A stretch of DNA of 47,421 bases from Fidelibacterota bacterium (GCA_018673925.1 JABHBL010000095.1:1-47421); one strand, 5' to 3'. Shown: positions 23,062 to 32,815, numbered from the stretch's first letter. Translations and numbers: made by a program. Notes: a model not told the origin generated them from the sequence alone.

Positions 23062-24960
23062 GTGAAGTCGCTTTTTATCGTAGCCGCTGTTCTCCTGAGT
23101 TTTGGAAAACCAGTATTGGCTCAAAATATCAAACTGCCTTCAATCATTTTATCCAATGTACCGTTTGAAATGGAGTGGGAGGGCTTTTCTCATGCCAGTC
23201 CAGAGAATCCTGCTATTGTCAAGGGATTTGCAGGGGGCTCCTTTAAGATCACCAGCCCCATTGGTAGTGCAGACGTAAAAATCCAGGGTAATATTGTTCT
23301 TGAACATCCACTTGATGAAGGTGCTATTGAATCACGCGAGGTGTCCTCCATTCCAGGTTGGCTGAGTCTATTACCCCCATTATTGGCTATTGTATTGGCC
23401 TTGCTCACCAAAGAAATGCTGATCTCTCTTTTCGCTGGTATCTGGGCAGGTGTAACGATTATGCTGAGCTACAATCCCATCAATGGTTTTCTAAGATCCC
23501 TCGATGGCTATATAGTTGATAATCTCGCCGACTCAGGTCATGCAACTATCTTGCTTTTTACTTTCGGTTTTGGTGGACTAATCGGAATCGTCCAACGAAA
23601 TGGGGGATTGGCAGGAATTGTAGCCATTGCAGCAAAATTTGCCAAGACGCGAGTCCGAGGGCAGGTAGCTACAGCATCCATGGGTCTGTTTATCTTTTTT
23701 GATGATTATGCCAACAGTCTTCTCGTTGGTAATACCATGCGACCCTTTACAGACAAGCTGCGTATCAGTCGTGAAAAACTAAGCTATATTGTTGATTCAA
23801 CTGCAGCACCTGTGGCAAGCATCGGGATAATTAGCACCTGGATCGTTTTCGCCATGTCTCTTTTGGATGGTCAGTTGCAAATCCTAGGTATTCACACCAA
23901 CGCCTACCTCATTTTCCTATTGGCAATTCCCTTTAGCTATTATGCAGTTCTCGCCATCATATTCGTTTATATGAATGCCATCATGAAGCGGGAGTTTGGC
24001 CCCATGTACGAGGCCGAAAAGCGTGCCATCACAACTGGTGCCATTTTACGTCCTGGAGCTAAACCCCTATCAGATGACTCACTGTTGCGTAATGCCATGC
24101 CTGAAGGAATTCCGCATCGGTGGTATAATGCAGTAATACCCGTCGCTATTGTCATTTTTGGGACCATGGTGGGGATGGTGATCACGGGTATGCCTGATGT
24201 CTTCCCTGAGAACATAAGTTTTTTAAAAAAGATCCTTATCATCATGGACAACACCAATTCCAGTCAAGCATTGTTGTGGGGGAGTTATATAGCCACATTC
24301 ACAGCCATCGTTATGGCACTGGGACAGAAACTACTCACCCTGAGGGTAGCACTGGAAAGCTGGTTTGAAGGCGCAAGAACCATGTTTCTTGCTGTTATTA
24401 TCCTCATATTGGCCTGGAGCCTGGGTAGTGTCTGTACCGACATTCATACCGCTGATTTTATCGTCCACCACACCCGGGACTGGATCTCACCAGGACTTCT
24501 GCCAGCGCTGACCTTCATCATGGCTGCTCTAATTAGTTTTGCCACCGGCACATCTTATGGGACTATGTCTATACTCATTCCTCTCATCGTACCTTTATCT
24601 GTACAACTGACTGGAGATGTCCATAACGTCATGTTCTGGGCAACTTTCTCCGCCATAATTAGTGGGGCAACCTTTGGGGACCACTGTTCACCGATTTCAG
24701 ATACTACTATATTATCTTCACTGGCTAGTGGTGCAGACAACGTAGACCACGTTCAGACTCAACTGCCCTATGCTCTCGTCGTAGGCAGCGTATCCATTTT
24801 GTTTGGTTTTCTTCCCATTGGCTTGATCCCAGGAGCAGGTTATTTGACTGGGGTGATGTTTTATGCAATAAGTATAACCGTCCTGTTTCTCATACTGAAA
24901 TTTTACGGTAAAACTCTTCCTGCAGAACCATCTGAACTTTCAGGAGTTGAAAGCCCTTAG
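23062..24960 (+). CDS. nhaC: NhaC-family Na+/H+ antiporter with N-terminal secreted extension
   Basis: A 632-residue protein. The GTG at 23062 starts a signal-peptide-like helix (SLFIVAAVLLSFGKPVLAQ); residues ~22-95 then form an extracytoplasmic beta-rich domain before the first transporter helix (WLSLLPPLLAIVLALLTK, ~98-116). About eleven more helices carry NhaC-type motifs, for example FGFGGLIGIVQRNGG, FIFFDDYANSLLVG, DSTAAPVASIG and GTSYGTMSIL..P and TFGDHCSPISDTT. The Asp-rich helices suit Na+/H+ exchange. The substrate could also be an organic anion, since the superfamily is broad. It begins 5 nt after the diguanylate cyclase stop. Confidence 0.86.
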   Translation: MKSLFIVAAVLLSFGKPVLAQNIKLPSIILSNVPFEMEWEGFSHASPENPAIVKGFAGGSFKITSPIGSADVKIQGNIVLEHPLDEGAIESREVSSIPGWLSLLPPLLAIVLALLTKEMLISLFAGIWAGVTIMLSYNPINGFLRSLDGYIVDNLADSGHATILLFTFGFGGLIGIVQRNGGLAGIVAIAAKFAKTRVRGQVATASMGLFIFFDDYANSLLVGNTMRPFTDKLRISREKLSYIVDSTAAPVASIGIISTWIVFAMSLLDGQLQILGIHTNAYLIFLLAIPFSYYAVLAIIFVYMNAIMKREFGPMYEAEKRAITTGAILRPGAKPLSDDSLLRNAMPEGIPHRWYNAVIPVAIVIFGTMVGMVITGMPDVFPENISFLKKILIIMDNTNSSQALLWGSYIATFTAIVMALGQKLLTLRVALESWFEGARTMFLAVIILILAWSLGSVCTDIHTADFIVHHTRDWISPGLLPALTFIMAALISFATGTSYGTMSILIPLIVPLSVQLTGDVHNVMFWATFSAIISGATFGDHCSPISDTTILSSLASGADNVDHVQTQLPYALVVGSVSILFGFLPIGLIPGAGYLTGVMFYAISITVLFLILKFYGKTLPAEPSELSGVESP

Positions 24961-24964
24961 AATT

Positions 24965-26518
24965 ATGTGGAAACGGACCGTGGGCAGTATAGCAGCCATA
25001 ATTATCTTTACATTGATTTCAGCCCTTCATGGTGCTGATTCATTAAAGACCTATGATACTCGAGCCATTGATGCCTTCATGGATGGAATGGATCTTGAAG
25101 CTGCGGGTGACTTCGAGCAGGCCATACTGGCCTATAAGAGAGCCATTAGCTACGATCCCCAGGCTGTAGATATCCATTTCTCCCTGGCCAAGTTATATCT
25201 CCAGTCCCAACAGAAGGATTTGGCCCAGGCTTCCCTTTTAAATGTGATAAAATATGACTCCAGACACGTTGACGCCCTGGAATTGTTGGGAGAAATGTCC
25301 CAATCCGACCAGGAGCATGTACTGGCGCTTGGCTATTTTGAGCGTGTTCTCGATATTGACTATAACAATGACTATGCGATTCTTCAATCCGCTCAAATTC
25401 ATCATGCACTCGGTGACACCATCCGCGAAGCTGAATTTCTTTTCCGCCTCTGGGAATTGGATACTGATCGCCTGGCCGCCTTGCAACGAGCTGAATCCAT
25501 TTATCTTGGAGCCAATGACTATGTTAGAATCACTGAGCTATATAGCAAACTGATCAAACGCATGCCTACAAAAACAGACTTAGTCGGTCGGCAGATCAGA
25601 CTTTTCCTCGGTATGAATCGATTTTTTGATGCTGAAGCCCTTATGGATTCGCTGATTGGTGTAGCTCCTTATTCAATGGATCTGCAGAGTATGAAAACAG
25701 ACCTGGTTAAGGTGATGCACGGTGAAATGGCAGCCGTTGATTACCTCTCCGATGTAGTCAGAGAATATCCAGATGCCTGGGAATTGAAATTAAAACTGAG
25801 CCAACTATTAATCGATGCAGGGGAGTCTACAACTGCCCGCTCACTTCTCATTGAAATTCTGGAAATAAAACCTGAATTAGCCAATGCAGTATCCATGTTG
25901 GTGTGGACATATCTTGACGTAGACGACGTCCTCCAGGCACATGATGTTTTAGAAAATTACCTCCCAGCTTTTCCTGAAGATTTCTTCTTACACCGTCTCA
26001 TGGGAAGTATCCTGCATGACATTGCAGTAGGATATGCTGATTCACTGCATTATCAGGCCGCACTGGACGCACAGAGAGCGGCGCTAAAACTAAGACCTAC
26101 CGATCAGCAAACCCTCCATTTGATAGCCAATACACTTGAGCTTTTCGGTCGACGAGAAGAGGTCCTTGAGACCTATCTTCAGCTCATCGAAATCAATGGT
26201 GAAGATGATCTTGCTCTAAATAATTATGCATATTTGATATCAGAAGGGGATGTCAGTGAGGACACGCTACGACATGCTGCTGAATTTGTTGAGCGGGCGC
26301 TGGTTATTCAGCCCGATAATGCCCCTTATCTTGACACTGCAGGTTGGATATATTTTAAACTGGGTCACGTTCAGCTCGCCCGCGAATTCATTGATAGATC
26401 CTTGAACATCAACCCGGACAATGCCGAGGTTTTAATGCACATGGGAGACGTTTTAGAGTATCTTGGAAAGTCGAATGAGGCCTATATCTACTACATGCGC
26501 GCAGATAAGCTGAGATGA
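24965..26518 (+). CDS. secreted TPR-repeat protein
   Basis: A protein of 517 residues from ATG 24965; a TTG at 24947 overlapping nhaC by 14 nt is the alternative (523 residues), but its GGAG lies directly against the codon. The N-terminus (GSIAAIIIFTLISALHG) is a signal peptide or anchor. The rest is about ten tetratricopeptide units, for example AGDFEQAILAYKRAISYDP and APYLDTAGWIYFKLGHVQLA. TPR arrays mediate protein contact and are common in envelope and polysaccharide-export proteins. No catalytic domain was seen. It lies 73 nt before the glycan cluster and may belong to it. Confidence 0.85.
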   Translation: MWKRTVGSIAAIIIFTLISALHGADSLKTYDTRAIDAFMDGMDLEAAGDFEQAILAYKRAISYDPQAVDIHFSLAKLYLQSQQKDLAQASLLNVIKYDSRHVDALELLGEMSQSDQEHVLALGYFERVLDIDYNNDYAILQSAQIHHALGDTIREAEFLFRLWELDTDRLAALQRAESIYLGANDYVRITELYSKLIKRMPTKTDLVGRQIRLFLGMNRFFDAEALMDSLIGVAPYSMDLQSMKTDLVKVMHGEMAAVDYLSDVVREYPDAWELKLKLSQLLIDAGESTTARSLLIEILEIKPELANAVSMLVWTYLDVDDVLQAHDVLENYLPAFPEDFFLHRLMGSILHDIAVGYADSLHYQAALDAQRAALKLRPTDQQTLHLIANTLELFGRREEVLETYLQLIEINGEDDLALNNYAYLISEGDVSEDTLRHAAEFVERALVIQPDNAPYLDTAGWIYFKLGHVQLAREFIDRSLNINPDNAEVLMHMGDVLEYLGKSNEAYIYYMRADKLR

Positions 26519-26591
26519 ATGAGACCCGGGAACTAAAGCATACATTTTTTGTTTTAAAAACTGAAGAAATGAACACCAAAAGGAAATCAAT

Positions 26592-27530
26592 GTGAGTTTA
26601 ATCAGTCTGGTTATTCCAGTTTACAATGAAGAAGAGTCACTTGTTGAACTGTATAGCCAAATCAGGGAAGCGCTGGAACCATCAACTCATGAATTTGAGG
26701 TGTTGTTTATCGATGATGGTAGTCAGGATAAATCGCTTCAAATCATGCATGAACTAGCGAGCGAAGACCCCAGGGTTAAAACGATTGGGTTTCAGAGAAA
26801 TCATGGCAAAGCAACGGCTTTAAATACAGGATTTCAAAAATGTGAAGGTGATTATATCATCACCATGGATGCTGATCTTCAAGATGACCCCAAGGAAGTG
26901 CTGGAACTCATAGAAATCCTTGATTCAGGCTGGGATATGGTTTCCGGATGGAAAAAAGTCAGACATGATCCAATTGGGAAGAGGTGGCCTTCCAAACTGT
27001 ACAATTTTACAGTCTCAACCCTCTCAGGCATCCCCATTCATGATTTTAATTGCGGTTTAAAAGCCTATACACGCAAAGTCGTGAAAAATATTGAGCTCTA
27101 TGGAGAGATGCACCGCTACATTCCTGTACTGGCCAAACAAAAGGGCTTCAGTTGCACCGAGAAAGTGGTTTCCCACAGGGCCAGGAAATACGGTGAATCC
27201 AAATATGGAATTAAACGTCTATTTACTGGGTATCTCGATTTATTTACTGTCATGTTCCTCGGTACCTACATGCGGAAGCCCATGCATTTCTTTGGATTAG
27301 CAGGAATGATATTGCTCGTAGCGGGAGTGGGAATTCTCACCTTCTTAAGTATCCAATGGTTTCGTCAGTATTTATTTGGAACAGGGCAATGGATAGCCGG
27401 TCGTCCAATTTTTTACATCGGGATGCTGCTTTCAATCATTGGGGGCCAGTTTATTTCAATGGGTCTTCTGGGTGAACTCATAACCAGCTCACTCCATAAG
27501 GAGAAGCCTGTCATCCGTGGCGATGACTGA
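26592..27530 (+). CDS. family 2 glycosyltransferase, GtrB/DPM-like, membrane-anchored
   Basis: A 312-residue enzyme. The GT-A domain has VIPVYNEEESL, FIDDGSQDKS and the metal-binding MDADLQDDP; two C-terminal membrane helices lie at ~232-256 and ~268-296. This layout matches polyprenyl-phosphate glycosyltransferases (GtrB, ArnC, dolichol-phosphate mannose synthases) that load one sugar onto undecaprenyl phosphate. GTG start at 26592 with AGGAAA RBS; the overlapping ATG at 26590 is followed directly by a stop. It is first in the glycan locus. The YfhO protein near 42472 could be a partner that uses the lipid-linked sugar. Confidence 0.92.
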   Translation: MSLISLVIPVYNEEESLVELYSQIREALEPSTHEFEVLFIDDGSQDKSLQIMHELASEDPRVKTIGFQRNHGKATALNTGFQKCEGDYIITMDADLQDDPKEVLELIEILDSGWDMVSGWKKVRHDPIGKRWPSKLYNFTVSTLSGIPIHDFNCGLKAYTRKVVKNIELYGEMHRYIPVLAKQKGFSCTEKVVSHRARKYGESKYGIKRLFTGYLDLFTVMFLGTYMRKPMHFFGLAGMILLVAGVGILTFLSIQWFRQYLFGTGQWIAGRPIFYIGMLLSIIGGQFISMGLLGELITSSLHKEKPVIRGDD

Positions 27531-27542
27531 TCTTAAAATTCT

Positions 27543-28667
27543 GTGCGTCTCTCTCTAATTAGCGTTGGTCCACCCTATCGCGGGGGCATTTCTGACCTAA
27601 GTGCACTTATCTATGAAGAATTGAGCAAGGATCACCAGGTTCAGTTCATCAATTTCAAGCGTCAATATCCTTCAATTCTGTTTCCGGGAAAAACAGAATA
27701 CAAAATTGGGGAACGCGCTTCAGATTTTCCTTCAAAACGAATCATAGATTCCATCAATCCTCTCACCTGGATTCAGGCAGTCCGGCAGATCAGGGACTTT
27801 GATTCTGAATGGGCAATCTTCCGCTACTGGAATCCATTTTTTGCCCCCCTCATTGGCTATATCTCAAAAAAGTTGCGCAAAAAATCCATAAAAGTAGCCA
27901 TCCTTATCGACAACCTGGTTCCACACGAGAAATCCTTTCTTGACTCATGGATGGCACGCAGGATTCTGTCTAGAGCCGACCATGTTGTTACCATGTCCAA
28001 ATCTGTTTCAAAGGATGTACAGACTCATCGACCTGGGATGCACACATCGACCTTATTTCATCCACTCTATGAAATATATCAGTCCAGCCATAGCAAAGCT
28101 GAAGCAAGAGTAAAGCTACATTTGCCTGATCATCCTATCGTCCTCTATTTTGGACTCATCCGTCCCTATAAGGGGCTGGATATAATGATTAAGGCTCTGG
28201 GGACGATTAAACACGAATTTGATGATTACACTGCCCTCATTCTGGGTGAAGCTTATGAGGATTCACAAAAATATGTGGATCTTATTAAATCAGAGGGGAT
28301 ATCCTCCTACACCATATTTCGGAATGAGTTTATTGCCGATAGTGAGCTGCCGCTTTATTTCTCAGCTGCTGATGTACTGGTTTTGCCATATCGAACCGCA
28401 ACCCAAAGTGGAATCGTTGGCATCGCACTACAAATGGATCGTCCCGTTATCGCCACCCAGGTAGGTGGTTTGGGAGAATACATCCAGGAGGGCGAGACTG
28501 GCTATCTGGTAGAACCTGAGAACCCAGAAGCTATGGGACAAGCCATACTCAGCTTTTTCCTTCAAGGTGATCAGGATAGGATGACTGAAAATATAAAAGC
28601 CACAAAATCTCAGTATTCAACTCAAAGTTTTTGTTCTCATCTCATACAGGATCTGCAAAATGGCTGA
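27543..28667 (+). CDS. family 4-like glycosyltransferase
   Basis: A 374-residue GT-B enzyme starting at GTG 27543. The N-terminal nucleotide-fold motif is VGPPYRGGISDLS; the C-terminal domain has YFGLIRPYKGLDIMIKAL and the donor-binding VLPYRTATQSGIVGIAL segment, where a usual EGFG-type acidic motif is replaced by TQSG. It transfers a sugar to a surface-glycan acceptor; donor and linkage cannot be read. It overlaps the next gene by 8 nt. Confidence 0.92.
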   Translation: MRLSLISVGPPYRGGISDLSALIYEELSKDHQVQFINFKRQYPSILFPGKTEYKIGERASDFPSKRIIDSINPLTWIQAVRQIRDFDSEWAIFRYWNPFFAPLIGYISKKLRKKSIKVAILIDNLVPHEKSFLDSWMARRILSRADHVVTMSKSVSKDVQTHRPGMHTSTLFHPLYEIYQSSHSKAEARVKLHLPDHPIVLYFGLIRPYKGLDIMIKALGTIKHEFDDYTALILGEAYEDSQKYVDLIKSEGISSYTIFRNEFIADSELPLYFSAADVLVLPYRTATQSGIVGIALQMDRPVIATQVGGLGEYIQEGETGYLVEPENPEAMGQAILSFFLQGDQDRMTENIKATKSQYSTQSFCSHLIQDLQNG

Positions 28668-29517
28668 TCCAAAGATCTGTGTACTTGTCCTGAATTGGAA
28701 TGGGGCGGATGATACCATAGACTGTATTCATTCACTTAAAAAAGTGACCTATAACCATGCCGAGATTGTGGTAATAGACAACGGATCCACCGACGATTCA
28801 GTCCAGCGCATTAAGAAGCAATATGGTGATGTTATAATTATTGAGATTGAGTCAAATTTGTTCTTTGGTGGCGGAAATAATGTCGGCCTGGATTGGGCTC
28901 AAAAGCATGACTTTGACTATGTAGTCTTTTTGAATAATGATACCACAGTAGAGCCCGATTTTCTTGAGCCATTGCTAGCAGGATTTGAACATCCCCAGAA
29001 TGTGGGCATGGTAGCACCACTGATGTGCTATTCAGCGTCACCAGATCTTGTTTGGTATGGTGGTGGTAAAGTCAACTTATGGACTGGAGTAGTTGAGCAT
29101 CTGCACATCAGAAAAAATGTGACCCTACTCGAGACAAAACCTATGATTACAGATTATATCACAGGTTGTTGTCTCATGATGCCAGTCAAACTGGCTGTTG
29201 AGCTTGGTGGATTCGATCTCTCTTTTAAGATGTACGGTGAAGATGTGGATCTTTCACTTCGTACCAGAGCCGCAGGTTATGACCTATTGTTTGTACCAGA
29301 GAGCAAAATTTATCATAAGGTCTCAGCATCGGTGGGTGGCGAATTTGCCTTCTCTAAATTAAAGAGAAAACTTGATGGTCTGTTAAGAATTCTTGCAGCG
29401 CATGCAAAATGGTACCAATGGCCTACGATTCTCGTCGCTCAAGTAATTATCAGCTTCAAGTACGCATTCGTTTATCTAAAGAATAGAACAAGCAGTAGAA
29501 GTAGCACCTGTGCCTGA
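28660..29517 (+). CDS. family 2 glycosyltransferase, rhamnosyltransferase-like
   Basis: A 285-residue GT-A enzyme with VLNWNGADDTIDC, VVIDNGSTDDS, FGGGNNVGL and the FLNNDT metal motif. It resembles the GT2 group that includes dTDP-rhamnosyltransferases; the sugar is uncertain because no rml genes lie here. Near the C-terminus a hydrophobic stretch (PTILVAQVIISFKYAFVYL) may attach it to the membrane. It overlaps the genes on both sides by 8 nt, so this is a single transcription unit. Confidence 0.92.
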   Translation: MADPKICVLVLNWNGADDTIDCIHSLKKVTYNHAEIVVIDNGSTDDSVQRIKKQYGDVIIIEIESNLFFGGGNNVGLDWAQKHDFDYVVFLNNDTTVEPDFLEPLLAGFEHPQNVGMVAPLMCYSASPDLVWYGGGKVNLWTGVVEHLHIRKNVTLLETKPMITDYITGCCLMMPVKLAVELGGFDLSFKMYGEDVDLSLRTRAAGYDLLFVPESKIYHKVSASVGGEFAFSKLKRKLDGLLRILAAHAKWYQWPTILVAQVIISFKYAFVYLKNRTSSRSSTCA

Positions 29518-30655
29518 AGTTGATTCTTCCATGAAGCGATTGATATGGTTCTCTGAAATCAAATGGGATTATCTAGTCACCAGGAAACAGCAGATCTTAA
29601 ACCGTTTTCCATCGGATATAAAAATTCTATTTATAGAACCTTATGTTCTTGGGAAGCAACAGAACTGGCTCCCCAAACGCCATGGAAATATTACCGTTTT
29701 AACCATTCCTTTTTTAAAAACCATTCCACAACCGCTCCTTGCCAATCTTATTAATCTCAGATTCATGCGATGGGTATTTGCCATAATGGGGACGCTCTAT
29801 TTTAAACTCTTTTCAGGCCTGTTAGGCTTTTCTGGGCGAAACCGAGTCATTGGTCTTAGTTCTGCTTTCTGGGGAAAGATTGCAGCGAGGCAGACGGCAA
29901 AATTGCATTTCTATGATGCCAATGATGCCCACCTAGATTTTCCAGGCACTCCTGTCTGGTTAGAGGAATATCTTCGAGGCTATCTGACTGTCGCCAGTCT
30001 CTGCTTTTCAGTGAGTCCGGAGATAAGTAGTAGCATCAAGAGTTTGGGCGCCCGCAATATTCAATTGCTGGGGAATGGGGTGGACTATGATCATTTTTCC
30101 ACACCACAATCAAAACCCGCCCAACTAAATAATTTAGCGAAACCAATTCTGGGGTATGCCGGCGCTATGGATTGGCTGGACCCAGCCCTTATCCGTGAGG
30201 TTTGTCTGGCAAATTCTGACCATGATATTGTCCTTATTGGTCCGGAAATTCGACCTGGATGGTTTGAAAATCAGCTAGTATTTAAGGACCTGGATAACTT
30301 GTCCTATCTGGGAAAGGTCAATTATCAGGATTTACCTGCATTTGTACAGACATTCAAAATTGCACTGATACCATTTGTGGTTGACGAATTGACCAAACCT
30401 CTTAATCCAAACAAGTTATATGAGTATAGTGCTGCAGGGAAAGCAGTGGTTTCAATGAACTATTCCTCCACCATCCACAAACTCCGAGATGTGATATTTG
30501 TAGGATCCACCCATCAAGAATTTGTAGATCAAATTGCACGGGCAGGGGATGAGTTTAACCCAGAATTATCCCGCAAGTTGGCAATGGACAATAGTTGGAG
30601 TAAAATTTCGTCCGCTATGCTGGGCCAAATTCGGGAAACGATGGGCACTGCCTGA
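29510..30655 (+). CDS. GT-B glycosyltransferase (TuaH-like)
   Basis: A 381-residue protein from GTG 29510; ATG 29531 is equally plausible and gives 374 residues beginning MKRLIWFSEIKWD. The N-terminal half has HFYDANDAHLDF; the C-terminal Rossmann domain has ILGYAGAMDWLDPALI, IVLIGPE and the donor-site segment PLNPNKLYEYSAAGKAVVS, typical of the TuaH/GT4 group. Presumed to extend the glycan in the cytoplasm. Its stop overlaps the flippase start by one base (TGATG). Confidence 0.88.
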   Translation: MPEVDSSMKRLIWFSEIKWDYLVTRKQQILNRFPSDIKILFIEPYVLGKQQNWLPKRHGNITVLTIPFLKTIPQPLLANLINLRFMRWVFAIMGTLYFKLFSGLLGFSGRNRVIGLSSAFWGKIAARQTAKLHFYDANDAHLDFPGTPVWLEEYLRGYLTVASLCFSVSPEISSSIKSLGARNIQLLGNGVDYDHFSTPQSKPAQLNNLAKPILGYAGAMDWLDPALIREVCLANSDHDIVLIGPEIRPGWFENQLVFKDLDNLSYLGKVNYQDLPAFVQTFKIALIPFVVDELTKPLNPNKLYEYSAAGKAVVSMNYSSTIHKLRDVIFVGSTHQEFVDQIARAGDEFNPELSRKLAMDNSWSKISSAMLGQIRETMGTA

Positions 30656-31971
30656 TGCTAAAACCATTTCTAAAGCGAATTTTTACAAAAGATACTTTTG
30701 CATCCAATGTGGCAACGCTAGGTACCGGATCTTTTATCGGCCAGTTAAGTACACTTGCCGCAGCGCCACTCCTTGCGAGGCTATTTCTGCCAGAAGCTTT
30801 TGGTGAGCTTCAATACATTCTCTCCATTGCACTTATTCTTGGTGCGATCTCGACTTTGAGATTTGAGATGGCACTCCCACTGGCAAATGATAATTCAGCA
30901 GCAAAACATCTCCTGGTTCTGGCAATCTTGCTTGCTCTGGGAACGGCACTAATTGTGACCCTGGTTTTTCTCCTTGATCCTCCCATTATTGCTAGCATCT
31001 ATAGCTCAATATCCAGCAAGGGGCTCATCCTATTCATACCGCTCATTCTGTTCTTTGAAGCTCAGAATAGCATATTCAGCTACTGGTTTACCCGAACAAA
31101 GAATTTTAAAGTGCCATCACTTGCGAGGTCCTTTTCAGGTGCAGGAACTGCTCTCGCTCAAACTGCCATTGCCCTGGGTGGCATTGTCAGTGGTTTAGGT
31201 CTTATTGGTGGGTATATCCTAGGACAAATTTCTAGTTTTGTATGGTATGTCTATATGTTTTTAAGAACCGGTGAGAAAATCCCTGTTAAATCCATATCGC
31301 TAACTGGAATATTTGAGCAAGCTAGGGAACACAAAAAATTTCCCCTGTTTTCAAGTTGGAATGTAGTTCTAAATACAATTTCCAGAAACTTGCCTCCACT
31401 CCTTCTCGTCAGCTATTTTTCAGTTGAAGAAGCAGGCTACTATGCTATTGGGATCAGATTGTTAAACATGCCTCTGAACACTTTTGGTATGTCCGTTGGG
31501 CAGGTTTATTATCAACAGACTGCTCGATATAAAGAGCAAGGTATCGCCATGCTCCCTTTAATGCGATCTACCATTTTAAAATTGTTGGCAATAATAATTC
31601 TTCCTCTCCTCATGATATTTTTCTTTGGAGAACAACTGTTTGGATTTGTGTTTGGCGAATCATGGATAACTGCTGGGACCATCGCTGCAATTATGGTTCC
31701 CTTTTATTTTATGCGGTTCATCTCGAGCCCCCTCAGTTCAATTTTTGCCGTAATGGGTAAACAGCATTTAGGTCTCATATGGCAGTTGGCTTATACACTG
31801 GGTACTTTTGCCAGTTTTTATTTCACCAGAACATCCAATGATTTCCTACTGGCCATCAAGGTATATTCTCTGGTTGGCTCAGCGCTGTTTTTTACATTGC
31901 TGTTAGTGACGATGTATATGACCCGTGCATCGGATAGAAGAACAAAACTAAAATATGAAGGATCAAATTGA
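30655..31971 (+). CDS. Wzx-like polysaccharide flippase (MOP superfamily)
   Basis: A 438-residue polytopic inner-membrane protein with about twelve hydrophobic segments, an N-terminal TLGTGSFIGQLSTLAAAPLLARLF helix typical of polysaccharide exporters and an FPLFSSWNVVLNTISRNLPPLLL segment in mid-protein. It should flip lipid-linked oligosaccharides across the inner membrane. No Wzy polymerase, Wzz regulator or initiating phosphosugar transferase was recognised in the window, so the polymerising system lies elsewhere or the product is a short glycolipid or glycoprotein oligosaccharide. Confidence 0.9.
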   Translation: MLKPFLKRIFTKDTFASNVATLGTGSFIGQLSTLAAAPLLARLFLPEAFGELQYILSIALILGAISTLRFEMALPLANDNSAAKHLLVLAILLALGTALIVTLVFLLDPPIIASIYSSISSKGLILFIPLILFFEAQNSIFSYWFTRTKNFKVPSLARSFSGAGTALAQTAIALGGIVSGLGLIGGYILGQISSFVWYVYMFLRTGEKIPVKSISLTGIFEQAREHKKFPLFSSWNVVLNTISRNLPPLLLVSYFSVEEAGYYAIGIRLLNMPLNTFGMSVGQVYYQQTARYKEQGIAMLPLMRSTILKLLAIIILPLLMIFFFGEQLFGFVFGESWITAGTIAAIMVPFYFMRFISSPLSSIFAVMGKQHLGLIWQLAYTLGTFASFYFTRTSNDFLLAIKVYSLVGSALFFTLLLVTMYMTRASDRRTKLKYEGSN

Positions 31972-31994
31972 AATGAATCCTTCAGGAGATAGAT

Positions 31995-32678
31995 ATGACA
32001 AACCAGCTTTCTGATGATTTTTTTGAAATTCTGGGAGGACCAAGACCCGAAAATCCATTTGATCTTCTGGACGCCTACCGATTTGACTTATGTTTCCGTC
32101 AGATGGATAGTGGAAGCGTTTTGGATGTAGGGGCATACCTCGGTGATTTTTTAAAACTTGTTATCAGTGATGGTCGTGAGGCATTTGGCTCTGAAATTAA
32201 TGATACCCGCGTAAAGTTGGTGAATTCAATTGTTGGGTCAGGTGTGGCGAGGTTGGGATTCAGAAATGGGGTACTTGATAACTTTGAATCCAACAGCGTC
32301 GATAATGTCGTTTGTATGGAGACAGTGGAACATATCATTGATGACCAGTTTGCAGTTTCAGAACTTTGCAGAGTTGCTCGCAAACGAGTCGTAATCACCG
32401 TGCCGTACAGGGAAAGGGTGGAGCAAATCCTTTGTATGCATTGCAATTCGTTTACACCTCACCATGGGCATCAACATACCTATGACGACGGCTCCTTTAA
32501 ACAACTGGTACCGAATGGGTGGAAGATTGTTAAAGAAAAATCTTTTGCCGCTAGAATTACCCGAATGGTACGTCGGCTACTGCCAGAGACAAAAATATCC
32601 ATCCCATTATTGCGATGGCTGGATAAAGTTGTACCTGGGTCAGGGCGTTGGCTGCTTATAGTGCTTGAAGTTGCTTGA
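31995..32678 (+). CDS. class I SAM-dependent methyltransferase
   Basis: A 227-residue protein with motif I VLDVGAYLGDFLKLV near residues 40-55, an acidic position after beta-2 (SEINDTR), DNVVCMETVEHI at beta-4 and a Cys/His-rich stretch CMHCNSFTPHHGHQHTY around 145-162. It most likely O- or N-methylates a sugar of the glycan made by the neighbours; the substrate is unknown. The Cys/His cluster might bind a metal. GGAGATAG RBS precedes ATG 31995. It is the last gene before a 223-nt gap. Confidence 0.87.
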   Translation: MTNQLSDDFFEILGGPRPENPFDLLDAYRFDLCFRQMDSGSVLDVGAYLGDFLKLVISDGREAFGSEINDTRVKLVNSIVGSGVARLGFRNGVLDNFESNSVDNVVCMETVEHIIDDQFAVSELCRVARKRVVITVPYRERVEQILCMHCNSFTPHHGHQHTYDDGSFKQLVPNGWKIVKEKSFAARITRMVRRLLPETKISIPLLRWLDKVVPGSGRWLLIVLEVA

Positions 32679-32768
32679 CCGGGTGATAATAGAATGTCCA
32701 ATTGATTCCAAGCCTGATCCACCTTCATTTTTTGAAGTAGGTTTGCACATTTCCACTGACATAAGACT

Positions 32769-32786
32769 ATGATTTTATAAAATCAT
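32769..32786. repeat. 18-bp perfect palindrome, operator-like
   Basis: ATGATTTTATAAAATCAT is a perfect inverted repeat without spacer. It touches the -35 of the candidate promoter at 32786-32815. Its AT content and symmetry suit a dimeric regulator site; a weak terminator for the upstream operon (followed by TGTCATTTTT) is the alternative. A second short stem CTTCA/TGAAG lies at 32723-32737. Confidence 0.5.
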
Positions 32787-32815
32787 TGTCATTTTTGGAG
32801 TGGTTCAATTATAGA
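32786..32815 (+). promoter_or_regulatory. candidate promoter for the second half of the glycan locus
   Basis: TTGTCA (32786-32791, 5/6) and TATAGA (32810-32815, 4/6) are spaced by 18 nt inside the 223-nt gap at 32679-32901. The predicted transcript would start near 32822 and carry a GAGGAA/TTCCTC hairpin (32838-32859) before the hexapeptide gene, whose RBS is an excellent AGGAGG. Confidence 0.45.
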
